This document shows, in pieces, positions 16,282-24,387 of a DNA stretch of 64,000 bases (positions are counted from its first letter, which is position 1; every line of letters begins with the position of its first letter). The DNA is from CAIOHW01 sp046317855 (GTDB lineage Bacteria > Bdellovibrionota > UBA1018): contig JBKCVM010000034.1 in the NCBI GenBank assembly GCA_046317855.1, forward strand, positions 1 to 64,000. Direction: 5' to 3'. The notes below the pieces were generated by a model. The model searched no databases and was not told the origin of the DNA. It saw only the letters and a list, made by a program, of their open reading frames with translations. The position numbers were made by a program, and so were the translations under genes.

Positions 16282-17883
16282 ATGAATCCGTTAATCACTG
16301 CACTAATGAATAAACTGAAACGATGCATGGTTATTGCTGTTTTCGCTGCATTCTTAGCCTCCGTGCCGGGTCGCGCTGAAGTGCTCGGGACTTTTGGTGA
16401 GGGATGGGTCGAAATCAATGGCGACCTAAAAACACTTCATTTGAAAGGCTCTGAAAAAGAGATGGGCCGTCAGTACGGTTTTTTAGTGGGAGATGAAATT
16501 TTAGACACTCTCAACGCCTTGAGAGAGTCCGCCATCAAAGAAGAGCCAAAGACGAGATATCTCCCTTCTTGGGCATTTCGGGGTCTTCGTCGAGTGATTG
16601 GCTGGGTATGGTGGTTCACTTTTCCAAAAAACATCAAAGAACACATCGATGGCATCATTGAGGGGGCAAGACTTCGTCCGGACCGAGTGAAGCTCACTCG
16701 CGGTGACCTAGCGTTTTTCAATAGCATTATTGAGCTTGCTGCTCTTTTCAATGCAAGTGCTGACTCCATTGAATCGCAGGTGCCGCCGGCTCAGCGACTT
16801 CTTCAAGTTTTGGGACTCGGTAGTATCCGAGTTAACTGTGACAGCTTTGCAGCTTGGGGCTCTCGCACTGTGGACGGCAAGACTTTTCAAACGCGCAATG
16901 TCGACATTCCTACTGGGCTTGGACTCGAAAAACATCCACTCGTCATTATCTATAAGCCCACCGGAAAGATTCCATTTGCGACAGCAGCAGTCTCCGGAGT
17001 GGTAGGAATGTTCACAGGTCTCAATGCTCACGGTGTGGGTATGGGGCAGATTTGGGCTTTCTCAACAAAAATTGGGGTAACGCAGCCTTGGCATTTGCAG
17101 ATGCGCGAAGTCATGATGCACTCCCGAACGGCATCTGAAGCTCGCGACCGGATGCTCAAATACAAGAAGCTCGCTTACGGTTCTAATTTCGTATTGGCAG
17201 GAGCAGGTCCAAACGACGGCTACGTGATCGAGGGTAACTCGGAGCGCATGGAATGGTTTTCATCGAATGATCCGCGTGAGTCCGAGCTCAAGTACAATGG
17301 CCAATCAGTGAATATTCCACTTTCTGAGGTCGTGTTTCGTGGCGATGTCTCTTTTGCGCCATCCATTCGCAGACACCAGACGGCTGCCAATGGTCCCGGA
17401 GGCGATCCACGCCAAGCAGTCTCCTATAAAAAGCGCTATCAAGGCCAAAGCGATTTGATTCTTGAGTATGAGGCTCAAGGCATCAAGATCGGAAAAGAGC
17501 AAGCGGAGCGGATTTCACGCGACACGGCAATGCGAAGTGGATCTTTTCAAGTGGCCGTTTATGGCAACACAGATCTGGAGATGTGGGTGGCCTACTCTCG
17601 GATCAATGACGACGGAACGGTGACGCAAGCCTACGAGCGGGAGTATCAGCATGTCCCCTTTTTCCGATACTTACTCGATCGGCAGCCAGAGACTGCCCTT
17701 TTTGAAATTCGCACTTATCGAGAGGGTCGATTGATCGAAGCAGGTCAAATTGCCCGTGGCCCCGTTGCGCTCCAAGCCGCGATCCAAACTGCGCGGGACC
17801 GCGCCAGTAGCGGTGATTGGGTTGAAGTTCTGGATGCGGAAGGGCGAAGGCTTGAGCTCTTTGCGGTTGCTCATTCTAGGTGA
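16282..17883 (+). CDS. exported C45-family Ntn-hydrolase (acyltransferase/amidase-like)
   Basis: 533 residues from the ATG with AGGAG 6 nt upstream; a TTG at 16225 would only add residues before the signal peptide. The signal peptide ends VPGRAEV. The probable nucleophile is Cys about 186 in RVNCDSFAAWGS, followed by TFQTRNVDI and GLNAHGVGMGQ, the arrangement of self-processing C45 hydrolases related to isopenicillin N acyltransferase and acid ceramidase. Cleavage before that Cys would release the active chain. The substrate is unknown, an amide or acyl group. It lies 117 bp behind the G8 gene on the same strand. Confidence 0.75.
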   Translation: MNPLITALMNKLKRCMVIAVFAAFLASVPGRAEVLGTFGEGWVEINGDLKTLHLKGSEKEMGRQYGFLVGDEILDTLNALRESAIKEEPKTRYLPSWAFRGLRRVIGWVWWFTFPKNIKEHIDGIIEGARLRPDRVKLTRGDLAFFNSIIELAALFNASADSIESQVPPAQRLLQVLGLGSIRVNCDSFAAWGSRTVDGKTFQTRNVDIPTGLGLEKHPLVIIYKPTGKIPFATAAVSGVVGMFTGLNAHGVGMGQIWAFSTKIGVTQPWHLQMREVMMHSRTASEARDRMLKYKKLAYGSNFVLAGAGPNDGYVIEGNSERMEWFSSNDPRESELKYNGQSVNIPLSEVVFRGDVSFAPSIRRHQTAANGPGGDPRQAVSYKKRYQGQSDLILEYEAQGIKIGKEQAERISRDTAMRSGSFQVAVYGNTDLEMWVAYSRINDDGTVTQAYEREYQHVPFFRYLLDRQPETALFEIRTYREGRLIEAGQIARGPVALQAAIQTARDRASSGDWVEVLDAEGRRLELFAVAHSR

Positions 17884-17920
17884 GGACCACTTTCTAGAGT
17901 CCTGGTTTCTTTTTTCGAAC

Positions 17921-17931
17921 TGATCCGATCA
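17921..17931. promoter_or_regulatory. palindrome TGATC-C-GATCA upstream of sucC
   Basis: Perfect 5+1+5 inverted repeat inside the 153-bp gap before sucC, 105 bp from its start. The rest of the gap holds a weak hairpin with a T-rich tail (17883-17915) that could end the C45 transcript. Operator status is a guess. Confidence 0.25.
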
Positions 17932-18036
17932 AGTTTGCCAGCTCTGTTTGATTGGGGTCGCGGTGAGTTTTTACTGCGTCGAGTTCGGGCTTTTTGATTG
18001 CCCGCCGTGCATTTTGCGCTAAAACTCCAACCATCT

Positions 18037-19239
18037 ATGAACATTCATGAATATCAGGCCAAATCCATCCTCAAAAAGTACGGAGTGCGCGTCCCCGAGG
18101 GGCGCCTGGTCACTGAAGGTGGAGAACAGGTTGGAGATGTTGCGGTCGCTGCAGAAAAGGCGGCTCAAAGTCTAGCTCAGGAGCGCGGCAATTCAGTTTG
18201 GGTGGTGAAGGCACAAATTCACGCCGGCGGGCGCGGCAAGGCGGGAGGTGTCAAAGTCTGTAAGTCCATCGCTGACGTGAAAGCTGCGGCCAAAGAAATC
18301 ATGGGCAAAGTGCTCGTGACCCCGCAGACCGGTGCCGCAGGCAAGAAGGTCCATAAACTCTGGATCGAAGAAGGCTCTCAGATTGCCAAGGAGTTCTATC
18401 TGGGAGTCGTGCTCGATCGCTCTACTTCTCAGGTCATTTTGATGGCTTCAACCGAAGGCGGAATGGAGATCGAAGAGGTCGCACACACTCATCCTGAAAA
18501 AATCATCAAAGTCGCGGTCGATCCCACGACGGGATACCAGCCCTTTCATGGTCGCCGGATCGCCAAGGCACTCGGCCTGACGCCCGAGCAGACCAAGGAG
18601 GCCGTCGGCTTTTTTGGCGGAATCTACAAGGCATTCATGGCCGAGGACTGCTCACAGGTTGAGATCAATCCCTTGATCCTGACTGCTCAAGGCCACTTGG
18701 CCGCACTCGATGCAAAAATCAACTTTGACGACAATGCGCTCTACCGTCACCCCGAGACAGTCGCCATGCGCGACCTGCTCGAAGAAAATCCGCAGGACGT
18801 CGAGGCCTCAAAGTACGAGTTGGCCTACATTGCGCTCGATGGCAACATCGGCTGTCTCGTCAACGGTGCAGGCCTTGCCATGGCCACGATGGACATCATT
18901 AAGCTTCACGGCGGCGAGCCTGCAAACTTTTTGGATGTGGGCGGTGGCGCCTCGAAAGAAAAAGTGGCCCACGCTTTCAAAATCATCCTGAAAGATCCCA
19001 AAGTGAAGGCAATTCTGGTCAATATTTTTGGTGGCATAATGAAGTGCGACATCATTGCCGAAGGGGTCATTGCTGCTGCACGCGAGCTTAACCTCAAGGT
19101 TCCGCTGGTCGTGCGCCTTGAAGGCACCAATGTTGAGGCAGGAAAAAAACTCCTTTCGGAGAGCGGCCTCAAGATCACCCCGGCCGATGGACTGACTGAC
19201 GCAGCCACTAAAGTCGTTGCTGCAGCAAAGGAAGTGTAA
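18037..19239 (+). CDS. sucC: succinyl-CoA synthetase (ADP-forming) beta subunit
   Basis: 400 residues from the ATG of MNIHEYQAKSIL, the family's universal start; an in-frame ATG-less extension upstream to 17998 is not conserved in kind. An ATP-grasp domain (KAQIHAGGRGKAGGVK, EFYLGVVLDRS, DCSQVEINPL) and C-terminal CoA-ligase domain (FLDVGGGAS, NIFGGIMKCDIIAEG, RLEGTN) are both complete. It couples succinyl-CoA cleavage to nucleotide phosphorylation in the TCA cycle together with SucD. sucD begins 2 bp after its stop. Confidence 0.97.
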   Translation: MNIHEYQAKSILKKYGVRVPEGRLVTEGGEQVGDVAVAAEKAAQSLAQERGNSVWVVKAQIHAGGRGKAGGVKVCKSIADVKAAAKEIMGKVLVTPQTGAAGKKVHKLWIEEGSQIAKEFYLGVVLDRSTSQVILMASTEGGMEIEEVAHTHPEKIIKVAVDPTTGYQPFHGRRIAKALGLTPEQTKEAVGFFGGIYKAFMAEDCSQVEINPLILTAQGHLAALDAKINFDDNALYRHPETVAMRDLLEENPQDVEASKYELAYIALDGNIGCLVNGAGLAMATMDIIKLHGGEPANFLDVGGGASKEKVAHAFKIILKDPKVKAILVNIFGGIMKCDIIAEGVIAAARELNLKVPLVVRLEGTNVEAGKKLLSESGLKITPADGLTDAATKVVAAAKEV

Positions 19240-19241
19240 TC

Positions 19242-20111
19242 ATGTCGATTTGGGTCAACAAGCAAACGAAGCTTCTCGTCCAGGGAATTACAGGCTCCCA
19301 GGGGGCCTTTCATGCCAAGGGCTGCCGGGATTACGGCACGCAGGTGGTGGGTGGGGTCACGCCGGGTCGTGGTGGCCAGGTCCACGAGGGGTTTCCGGTT
19401 TTCGACACGGTCGAAGAAGCGGTTGCTAAAACCGGCGCCAACGCGACGATGATTTTTGTGCCGCCAGCAGGTGCCGCAGATGCAATCTGTGAAGCAGCTG
19501 ATGCAGGGATTCCGCTCATCGTCTGCATCACTGAGGGTATTCCGGTGCGCGACATGATCGCCACCAAGCGCTACCTCAAGAGCACTCAGTCCCGGCTGAT
19601 CGGTCCCAACTGCCCGGGCATTATTACTCCGGGCGAATGCAAGATCGGCATCATGCCGGGCCACATCCATCTGCCGGGCAAGATCGGAGTCGTCTCCCGC
19701 TCCGGAACCCTGACCTATGAAGCAGTCCACCAGCTTACGAAACTGGGCATTGGTCAGAGCACCTGCGTGGGTATTGGGGGCGACCCCGTCAACGGAACCC
19801 ATTTCATTGACGTGTTGGAGGCTTATAACAGGGATCCGAATACGCATGGAGTGATCATGATCGGTGAGATCGGCGGAAGCGCCGAAGAAGAGGCTGCCGA
19901 GTACATCAAGCGTGAGTTCAAGAAGCCGGTCGCAGGCTTCATCGGAGGCGCTACAGCGCCTGCCGGTAAGCGCATGGGGCATGCCGGAGCAATCATTTCG
20001 GGCGGAAAGGGGACGGCAGAAGAGAAGTTTCAGGCCCTCGAGGCAGCAGGCGTGCATATTGCCCGAAGCCCGGCAGATCTTGGCACCACTCTCAAGGCCG
20101 CGCTCAGATAG
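19242..20111 (+). CDS. sucD: succinyl-CoA synthetase alpha subunit
   Basis: 289 residues. Rossmann CoA-binding domain (LLVQGITGSQGAFHAK), GPNCPGIITPGECKIGIMPG and the phosphohistidine loop GHAGAIISGGKGTAEEK, where the catalytic His is phosphorylated. GIGGDPVNGTHFID and MIGEIGGSAEEEAA are typical. The Shine-Dalgarno AAGGAAG lies inside the end of sucC, indicating coupled translation. Confidence 0.97.
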   Translation: MSIWVNKQTKLLVQGITGSQGAFHAKGCRDYGTQVVGGVTPGRGGQVHEGFPVFDTVEEAVAKTGANATMIFVPPAGAADAICEAADAGIPLIVCITEGIPVRDMIATKRYLKSTQSRLIGPNCPGIITPGECKIGIMPGHIHLPGKIGVVSRSGTLTYEAVHQLTKLGIGQSTCVGIGGDPVNGTHFIDVLEAYNRDPNTHGVIMIGEIGGSAEEEAAEYIKREFKKPVAGFIGGATAPAGKRMGHAGAIISGGKGTAEEKFQALEAAGVHIARSPADLGTTLKAALR

Positions 20112-20183
20112 AAAATGGATTCGGGGTGGCAGGCCCCAAAAAACCGGGGTAAGGAAACTCCAAACCTTCGTCAGGAGATCACA

Positions 20184-20612
20184 ATGGCTGTCGAAAAAAC
20201 GTTTTCAATCATCAAGCCCAACGCTGTGACCAAGAACGTCATGGGCGAGATCATGACCCGCTTCGAAAAGAAGGGCCTGCGCATCGCGGCGGCCAAGTTC
20301 ACTCGCCTGTCGCGCGAAAAGGCCGAAGGCTTTTACATCGAGCACAAGGATCGGCCCTTCTTTCAGAGCCTCGTGCACTTCATGACCTCGGGCCCCGTGA
20401 TGCTCATGGTACTCGAAGGTGAAAATGCCGTTGCGCTCAATCGTGAAATCATGGGTGCCACCGATCCGGCCAAGGCTGCTCACGGCACCTTAAGGAAGGA
20501 TTTTGCTGACAGCATCGAAGCCAACGCGGTCCACGGATCCGACAGCCCGGCTTCTGCGGAGCGCGAGATTGCATACTTTTTTGATCGTGCAGAAGTGCAA
20601 AAGCGCTTCTGA
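20184..20612 (+). CDS. ndk: nucleoside diphosphate kinase
   Basis: 142 residues from the ATG after TCAGGAGATCACA. Transfers phosphate from ATP to other NDPs. The start MAVEKTFSIIKPNAV, the LMVLEGENAV segment and the active-site His in NAVHGSDS are all present. It follows sucCD by 72 bp; the pairing is common because succinyl-CoA synthetase and NDK share nucleotide pools. Confidence 0.97.
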   Translation: MAVEKTFSIIKPNAVTKNVMGEIMTRFEKKGLRIAAAKFTRLSREKAEGFYIEHKDRPFFQSLVHFMTSGPVMLMVLEGENAVALNREIMGATDPAKAAHGTLRKDFADSIEANAVHGSDSPASAEREIAYFFDRAEVQKRF

Positions 20613-20624
20613 GTCTGCCGCTGC

Positions 20625-22319
20625 TTGAAAGTCGCCATTGCACAAACGAGCCCGGTCGTCGGGGATTTTGCAGGCAACTTGCAGCAGATCGAGAAGGCTT
20701 ATCTTAAAGCCATTGAAAGTGGGGCGGACCTGCTCCTGACTCCAGAGCTTGGAGTCTGCGGGTATCCGCCCCATGATCTTTTGGAGCGTCCGGAGTTTAT
20801 GGAGCGCTCCGCTCAGGCCATGGTGCGACTTCTGGCCCTGTCCCGTGGCAGATCTTGCGCGTTGGTGGCAGGTCTTGTGGTTCGGAGTCTCGAGCCCCGC
20901 GGGCGCGAGGTCCAAAATGCAGCCTGTGTTTTTTGGGACGGAAAAGAAGTTTTCCGACAAGTGAAGGCGCTGCTTCCTACTTACGATGTTTACGATGAAG
21001 CTCGTTATTTCGAGCCCGCGTCGGTCGATCCGACCGCCCCCGCAAAAGATAACGAACTCTGGATTCATCCTTCAACCGGCGTCAAAGTGGGGATCGCCAT
21101 CTGTGAGGATCTTTGGGCAGAGGATTCGGGGCGATTTAATCGACAAAAGCCCCTTTACCCCTTCGATCCGGTGGAACGCTTGGTAAAGCTTAAGCCCGAT
21201 CTGCTGCTTTCGCTCTCGGCAAGCCCCTACGAGTTTAACAAGCGTGAGCGCCGTGAAAGAGTACATGCCGAGGTAGCTCGTCGTGTGGGAGCTCCTCTGG
21301 TTTATGCAAATCAGGTCGGAGCTAATGACGAGCTTCTTTTTGATGGGGCCTCGTTTGTTCTGGATGCAGAAGGTCAACCTCGCGATCGGCTTAATGTTTT
21401 TGCTGAGGATTTTGGGGTTTTTGACCTGAAAGAAACTACCGTTGGTGGACGTGCCGGACCAGTACCTACTGAAATGGATGCCTTACGAATGGGTTTGGTT
21501 CGCGGTATTCGCGATTACTTTCTACGTACTGGATTTTCAAAAGCCATCCTAGGCTTGAGCGGCGGAATTGACTCGGCAGTTGTGGCTGCTCTCGCAGTCG
21601 AAGCGCTGGGACCCTCAAAAGTACTCGGAGTGGCGATGCCCAGTCAGTTTTCTTCTTCCGGAAGCCTAGCCGATGCCGAGGCGCTAGCGCAGAAGCTTGG
21701 GATCCCGTTTGTGGTGCGGCCCATTAAATTTCTGTTTTCTACGGCGCTACGCGAGATCTCAGGAGGGGCGTTTGCTCTCGAGGGAGTGCCCTCTGAGAAT
21801 CTGCAGTCCCGTCTGCGCGGCGGTATTTTGATGACGCTTTCCAATGCGCTCGGGGCGCTAGTGCTTACCACTGGAAATAAATCGGAAATCGCAATGGGTT
21901 ACGCAACGCTCTACGGAGATATGTGTGGGGCGCTTGCACCTATTGGGGATCTGTTTAAAACCCGGGTTTATGAGCTTGCGCGGCATATCAATTCACGGAG
22001 CTCTGTGATTCCGGAGTCGAGCTTGACAAAGGCGCCCTCGGCCGAGCTCAGGCCTCATCAAACAGATCAAGACACGTTGCCTCCCTATGATCTCTTGGAT
22101 CAGCTTTTGGAAGGCTACCTTGAGCAGGGTCGCCCCGTGGAAGAGCTCGAAGCTCAGTTGGGTGGGCGTCACCTGAAAGGCTGGGTTTGCTCTACGCTAG
22201 ATGCCGTAGAGAAGCAGGAGTTCAAGCGGCGCCAGGCGGCACCTGTTTTGAAGGTAAGCCCTAAAGCATTTGGAATGGGACGGCGCATGCCCGTTGCAAA
22301 GCGGTGGCAACTCAAGTGA
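20625..22319 (+). CDS. nadE: glutamine-dependent NAD synthetase
   Basis: 564 residues, TTG start 12 bp after the ndk stop. Residues 1 to about 270 form a nitrilase-type glutaminase domain, with Glu in LTPELGVCGYP, Lys in VKALLPTYDVYDE and Cys in GIAICEDLW. From about 290 it is an NAD-synthase domain with the ATP PP-loop LGLSGGIDSAVV and the later TTGNKSEIAMGYATLYGDM. The enzyme amidates nicotinate adenine dinucleotide with ammonia channelled from glutamine. With nadA at 5 kb it gives two NAD-synthesis genes in the window. Confidence 0.96.
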   Translation: MKVAIAQTSPVVGDFAGNLQQIEKAYLKAIESGADLLLTPELGVCGYPPHDLLERPEFMERSAQAMVRLLALSRGRSCALVAGLVVRSLEPRGREVQNAACVFWDGKEVFRQVKALLPTYDVYDEARYFEPASVDPTAPAKDNELWIHPSTGVKVGIAICEDLWAEDSGRFNRQKPLYPFDPVERLVKLKPDLLLSLSASPYEFNKRERRERVHAEVARRVGAPLVYANQVGANDELLFDGASFVLDAEGQPRDRLNVFAEDFGVFDLKETTVGGRAGPVPTEMDALRMGLVRGIRDYFLRTGFSKAILGLSGGIDSAVVAALAVEALGPSKVLGVAMPSQFSSSGSLADAEALAQKLGIPFVVRPIKFLFSTALREISGGAFALEGVPSENLQSRLRGGILMTLSNALGALVLTTGNKSEIAMGYATLYGDMCGALAPIGDLFKTRVYELARHINSRSSVIPESSLTKAPSAELRPHQTDQDTLPPYDLLDQLLEGYLEQGRPVEELEAQLGGRHLKGWVCSTLDAVEKQEFKRRQAAPVLKVSPKAFGMGRRMPVAKRWQLK

Positions 22320-22801
22320 GAATCAAAAAGATGGAAAATTCGGCTACAAAAAAAGGTCACGGAGCAAAAAAAGAAATGAAGCGTTGGATCGAAAAAATGA
22401 GAGACGCCCAGCAGCAGCTTGGAAATCTCGTGAAAGACAATTGGGTTGATGAAGCCCGCCGATTTGCGGATCGGCAGAGACGTGAAGTGACGAAGCTCGT
22501 GGAGACGGACGTCAAGAAAGTCCGTAGTTTTGTAGAGCGTGAGAAAAAAGATCTCGAGAAGCTTCAAAAGCAGCTTCCGGCTGAGCTTGAACGCTGGAAA
22601 AAAGCGCTTGAGGCTCAGAAAAAGGAGCTTTCCGGCCTGCTCGTTCGTGTGGCCTCTTCGGTTCGTAAGGCCTCTCGCCCCGCCTCGAAGGCGGCCTCTC
22701 AGAAGGCGAAAGCAAAAAAGGGAGTGCGAGCTAAGACCCCTCGGGTCGCGGCAAATACCCGAAAAAAGGCTGCAAAAACAACCACCCCCCCAGCAGTTTG
22801 A
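22316..22801 (+). CDS. coiled-coil protein with histone H1-like basic tail
   Basis: About 161 residues. GTG 22316 overlaps the nadE stop (GTGA), a coupling arrangement; GTG 22304 and ATG 22331 are alternatives. Residues about 20-110 are strongly helical and charged, with likely coiled coil (RQRREVTKLVETDVKKV, LEKLQKQLPAELERWKK). The last 45 residues are almost only Lys, Ala, Arg, Ser, Thr and Pro, as in bacterial histone H1-like or phasin-related DNA-binding tails. A nucleoid or polymer-surface role is possible; nothing in the sequence decides. There is no signal peptide. Confidence 0.65.
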   Translation: MRIKKMENSATKKGHGAKKEMKRWIEKMRDAQQQLGNLVKDNWVDEARRFADRQRREVTKLVETDVKKVRSFVEREKKDLEKLQKQLPAELERWKKALEAQKKELSGLLVRVASSVRKASRPASKAASQKAKAKKGVRAKTPRVAANTRKKAAKTTTPPAV

Positions 22802-22881
22802 TTGACAGTGGGCCCTCTGCTCCGGTAAGGCCGACCAACTTGCTTTTTTAACCGAGATAGAAAGAGAGATTCGCACCCAGC

Positions 22882-23583
22882 ATGGCATTTATTCCCCCGA
22901 GTTCAGGTTCTGGTCCTTCTGGTCCCTCAGGTCCTTCGTTTCCTCGTCCCCGTCCAGCCCGCGGTGCCTTTCCTCCCCCCAGTAAAGATGAACATCGCAT
23001 CAATGAGCGGATTCGCGTTCCACAGGTGCGCCTCATTGATGAAAATGGGGAGCAGCTCGGGATTGTTCAGACCTTTGAAGCTCTGCGGATTGCTCGTGAT
23101 CGTGGCCTCGATCTCATGGAGATTTCTCCCAACGCTCAGCCTCCGGTCTGCAAGATCTGCGACTATGGAAAATTTAAATACGAGAAGAAAAAGAAGGAGC
23201 ACGAGGCCCGCAAAAAGCAGACGGTGATCAAGGTCAAAGAAATCCAGCTCCGTCCACGCACCGACCAGCACGATCTTGATTATAAATTTAAGAATATCAG
23301 GACCTTCCTTGAGGAAGGGGACAAAGCCAAGATCACCATGATGTTTCGGGGTCGAGAAGTGACCTATGTCGAACAAGGTCACAAGATGATGCGCGAGCTT
23401 GCCAAGTTGGTTGAAGACATTGCGGTCATTGAGGCGCCGGCTAAGCTGGAAGGCAAGAAGCTCATCATGATTCTGGCCCCCAACCCGGCAGCAAAAAAGG
23501 CTCAAAAGCCTAAGCCTCAGGCACCCGCAGCTACCCCTAACGGGGGTGCGCCAGCCTCCGGTAAGGACTCAGAAAACGGTTGA
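22882..23583 (+). CDS. infC: translation initiation factor IF-3
   Basis: 233 residues, longer than the usual ~180. The canonical protein begins near residue 38 (HRINERIRVPQVRLIDENGEQ) and includes DLMEISPNAQPPVCKICDYGKF, the KEIQLRPRTDQHDLDYK linker and the C-terminal domain with MMFRGREVTYVEQG. Extra material is an N-terminal Gly/Ser/Pro-rich extension of about 36 residues and a Pro/Ala-rich tail. IF-3 binds the 30S subunit and checks start-codon pairing. The start here is ATG rather than the rare AUU of E. coli. It heads the usual infC-rpmI-rplT set. Confidence 0.95.
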   Translation: MAFIPPSSGSGPSGPSGPSFPRPRPARGAFPPPSKDEHRINERIRVPQVRLIDENGEQLGIVQTFEALRIARDRGLDLMEISPNAQPPVCKICDYGKFKYEKKKKEHEARKKQTVIKVKEIQLRPRTDQHDLDYKFKNIRTFLEEGDKAKITMMFRGREVTYVEQGHKMMRELAKLVEDIAVIEAPAKLEGKKLIMILAPNPAAKKAQKPKPQAPAATPNGGAPASGKDSENG

Positions 23584-23630
23584 CGGAGGCTTGTTCGCTG
23601 GACTAGTTTGCGACACTCCGTCGTTTTAAC
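23582..23630 (+). terminator. hairpin after infC, possible attenuator before rpmI
   Basis: GACGGAG (23582-23588) pairs with CTCCGTC (23616-23622), with further inner pairing (TGTTCGC with GCGACA, one bulge), then GTTTTAACTTT. The T tract is short, so this is either a weak terminator or a regulatory leader of the L35-L20 genes. Confidence 0.4.
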
Positions 23631-23660
23631 TTTAGGATTCTTTTGAAGGGTCGATTTTTT

Positions 23661-23693
23661 AAAGTTCTACTAAGGTTCTATTAAGGTTCTATT
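23661..23693 (+). repeat. three tandem 11-bp repeats ending 1 bp before rpmI
   Basis: AAAGTTCTACT, AAGGTTCTATT, AAGGTTCTATT directly abut one another. The last two are identical and each carries an AAGG Shine-Dalgarno-like core; the third copy is placed 6-10 nt from the ATG at 23695. Confidence 0.9.
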
Positions 23694-23694
23694 T

Positions 23695-23895
23695 ATGAAG
23701 CTGAAGACCAAAAAGGCTGCCGCAAAGCGTTTCTCGTTCACCGGCACGGGCAAAGTGAAGTTTAAGCGCACCAACAAGCGCCACTGCCTCGGTAACAAGT
23801 CAGCTGCACGCAAGCTCAAGCTGCGTTCGGCCGGCTACATTTTCGAAGGCGATATCCGCCATGTCGAAAAGTGCATGCCTTACGGATCTAACTGA
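23695..23895 (+). CDS. rpmI: 50S ribosomal protein L35
   Basis: 66 residues, standard length. MKLKTKKAAAKRFSFTGTGKVK, then the KRTNKRHCLGNKS segment, is diagnostic. It sits between infC and rplT as in most bacteria. Translation initiation probably uses the AAGG in the repeat immediately upstream. Confidence 0.97.
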   Translation: MKLKTKKAAAKRFSFTGTGKVKFKRTNKRHCLGNKSAARKLKLRSAGYIFEGDIRHVEKCMPYGSN

Positions 23896-23925
23896 TCCAA
23901 ACGTTTGATTTTTTAAGGAGTACCC

Positions 23926-24288
23926 ATGCCTCGCGCAAAACGTGGTTTTAAAAAACGTCGTCGTCATAAGAAGGTCCTAGAGCGCGCCTCAGGTTTTGTC
24001 CTGGGCGCAAAGAATAAGTTTCGCCGTACGGCAGAAGCCGTGGATCGAGCATTTGTCTATGCTTACCGCGATCGCCGTAACAAGAAGCGTGACTTCCGCA
24101 CCTTGTGGATTGCGCGTCTTTCTGCAGCTGCCGCTGATTGTAACATCAGCTACAGTCGTCTGATCGCTGCCCTCAAAAAGGCTGAAGTGAAGCTCGATCG
24201 CAAAGTTCTATCGGACATCGCGATCGCCGATCCAAAGGCCTTTGGTGCGATCGTGGATCAGGTACGCGGGCTTGCTCCCGCAAACTGA
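23926..24288 (+). CDS. rplT: 50S ribosomal protein L20
   Basis: 120 residues. Basic N-terminal extension MPRAKRGFKKRRRHKKVLERA, then RFRRTAEAV-like helix and the globular end containing RDFRTLWIARLSAAA and NISYSRLIAALKKAEV. Essential for early 50S assembly and, in other bacteria, a repressor of its own operon. A good AAGGAG sits 6 nt before the ATG. It is followed by the terminator-like hairpin before pheS. Confidence 0.97.
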   Translation: MPRAKRGFKKRRRHKKVLERASGFVLGAKNKFRRTAEAVDRAFVYAYRDRRNKKRDFRTLWIARLSAAAADCNISYSRLIAALKKAEVKLDRKVLSDIAIADPKAFGAIVDQVRGLAPAN

Positions 24289-24308
24289 TCGCTACGCTCT
24301 AGAGATTC

Positions 24309-24387
24309 AGGGATTTCTTTTTTAAAAACGCTTGGCTGGGGTTACAAAGTACCCGTAAAGCCAAGCGTTTTTGTTTTGGAAATCCCT
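24309..24387 (+). promoter_or_regulatory. long nested hairpin leader ending at the pheS start codon
   Basis: An outer perfect 9-bp stem (24309-24317 with 24379-24387) encloses a terminator hairpin with a perfect 14-bp stem (24324-24337 with 24359-24372) followed by TTTTTGTTTT. The outer 3' arm ends at the base before ATG 24388, so the start region would be buried. It lies between rplT and pheS where E. coli has the pheM attenuator. I find no convincing Phe-rich leader peptide. Confidence 0.75.
24324..24378 (+). terminator. intrinsic terminator/attenuator between rplT and pheS
   Basis: 14-bp perfect stem with extra inner GGG/CCC pairing and a tail TTTTTGTTTT. It could end the infC-rpmI-rplT transcript or act as a conditional attenuator of pheST. 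Confidence 0.8.

Noticed and set aside
24272..24325. Leader peptide for pheST attenuation
   Set aside because: The only candidate frame starts at TTG inside rplT, has no Shine-Dalgarno and just two Phe codons. Kept only as a remark in the pheS finding.
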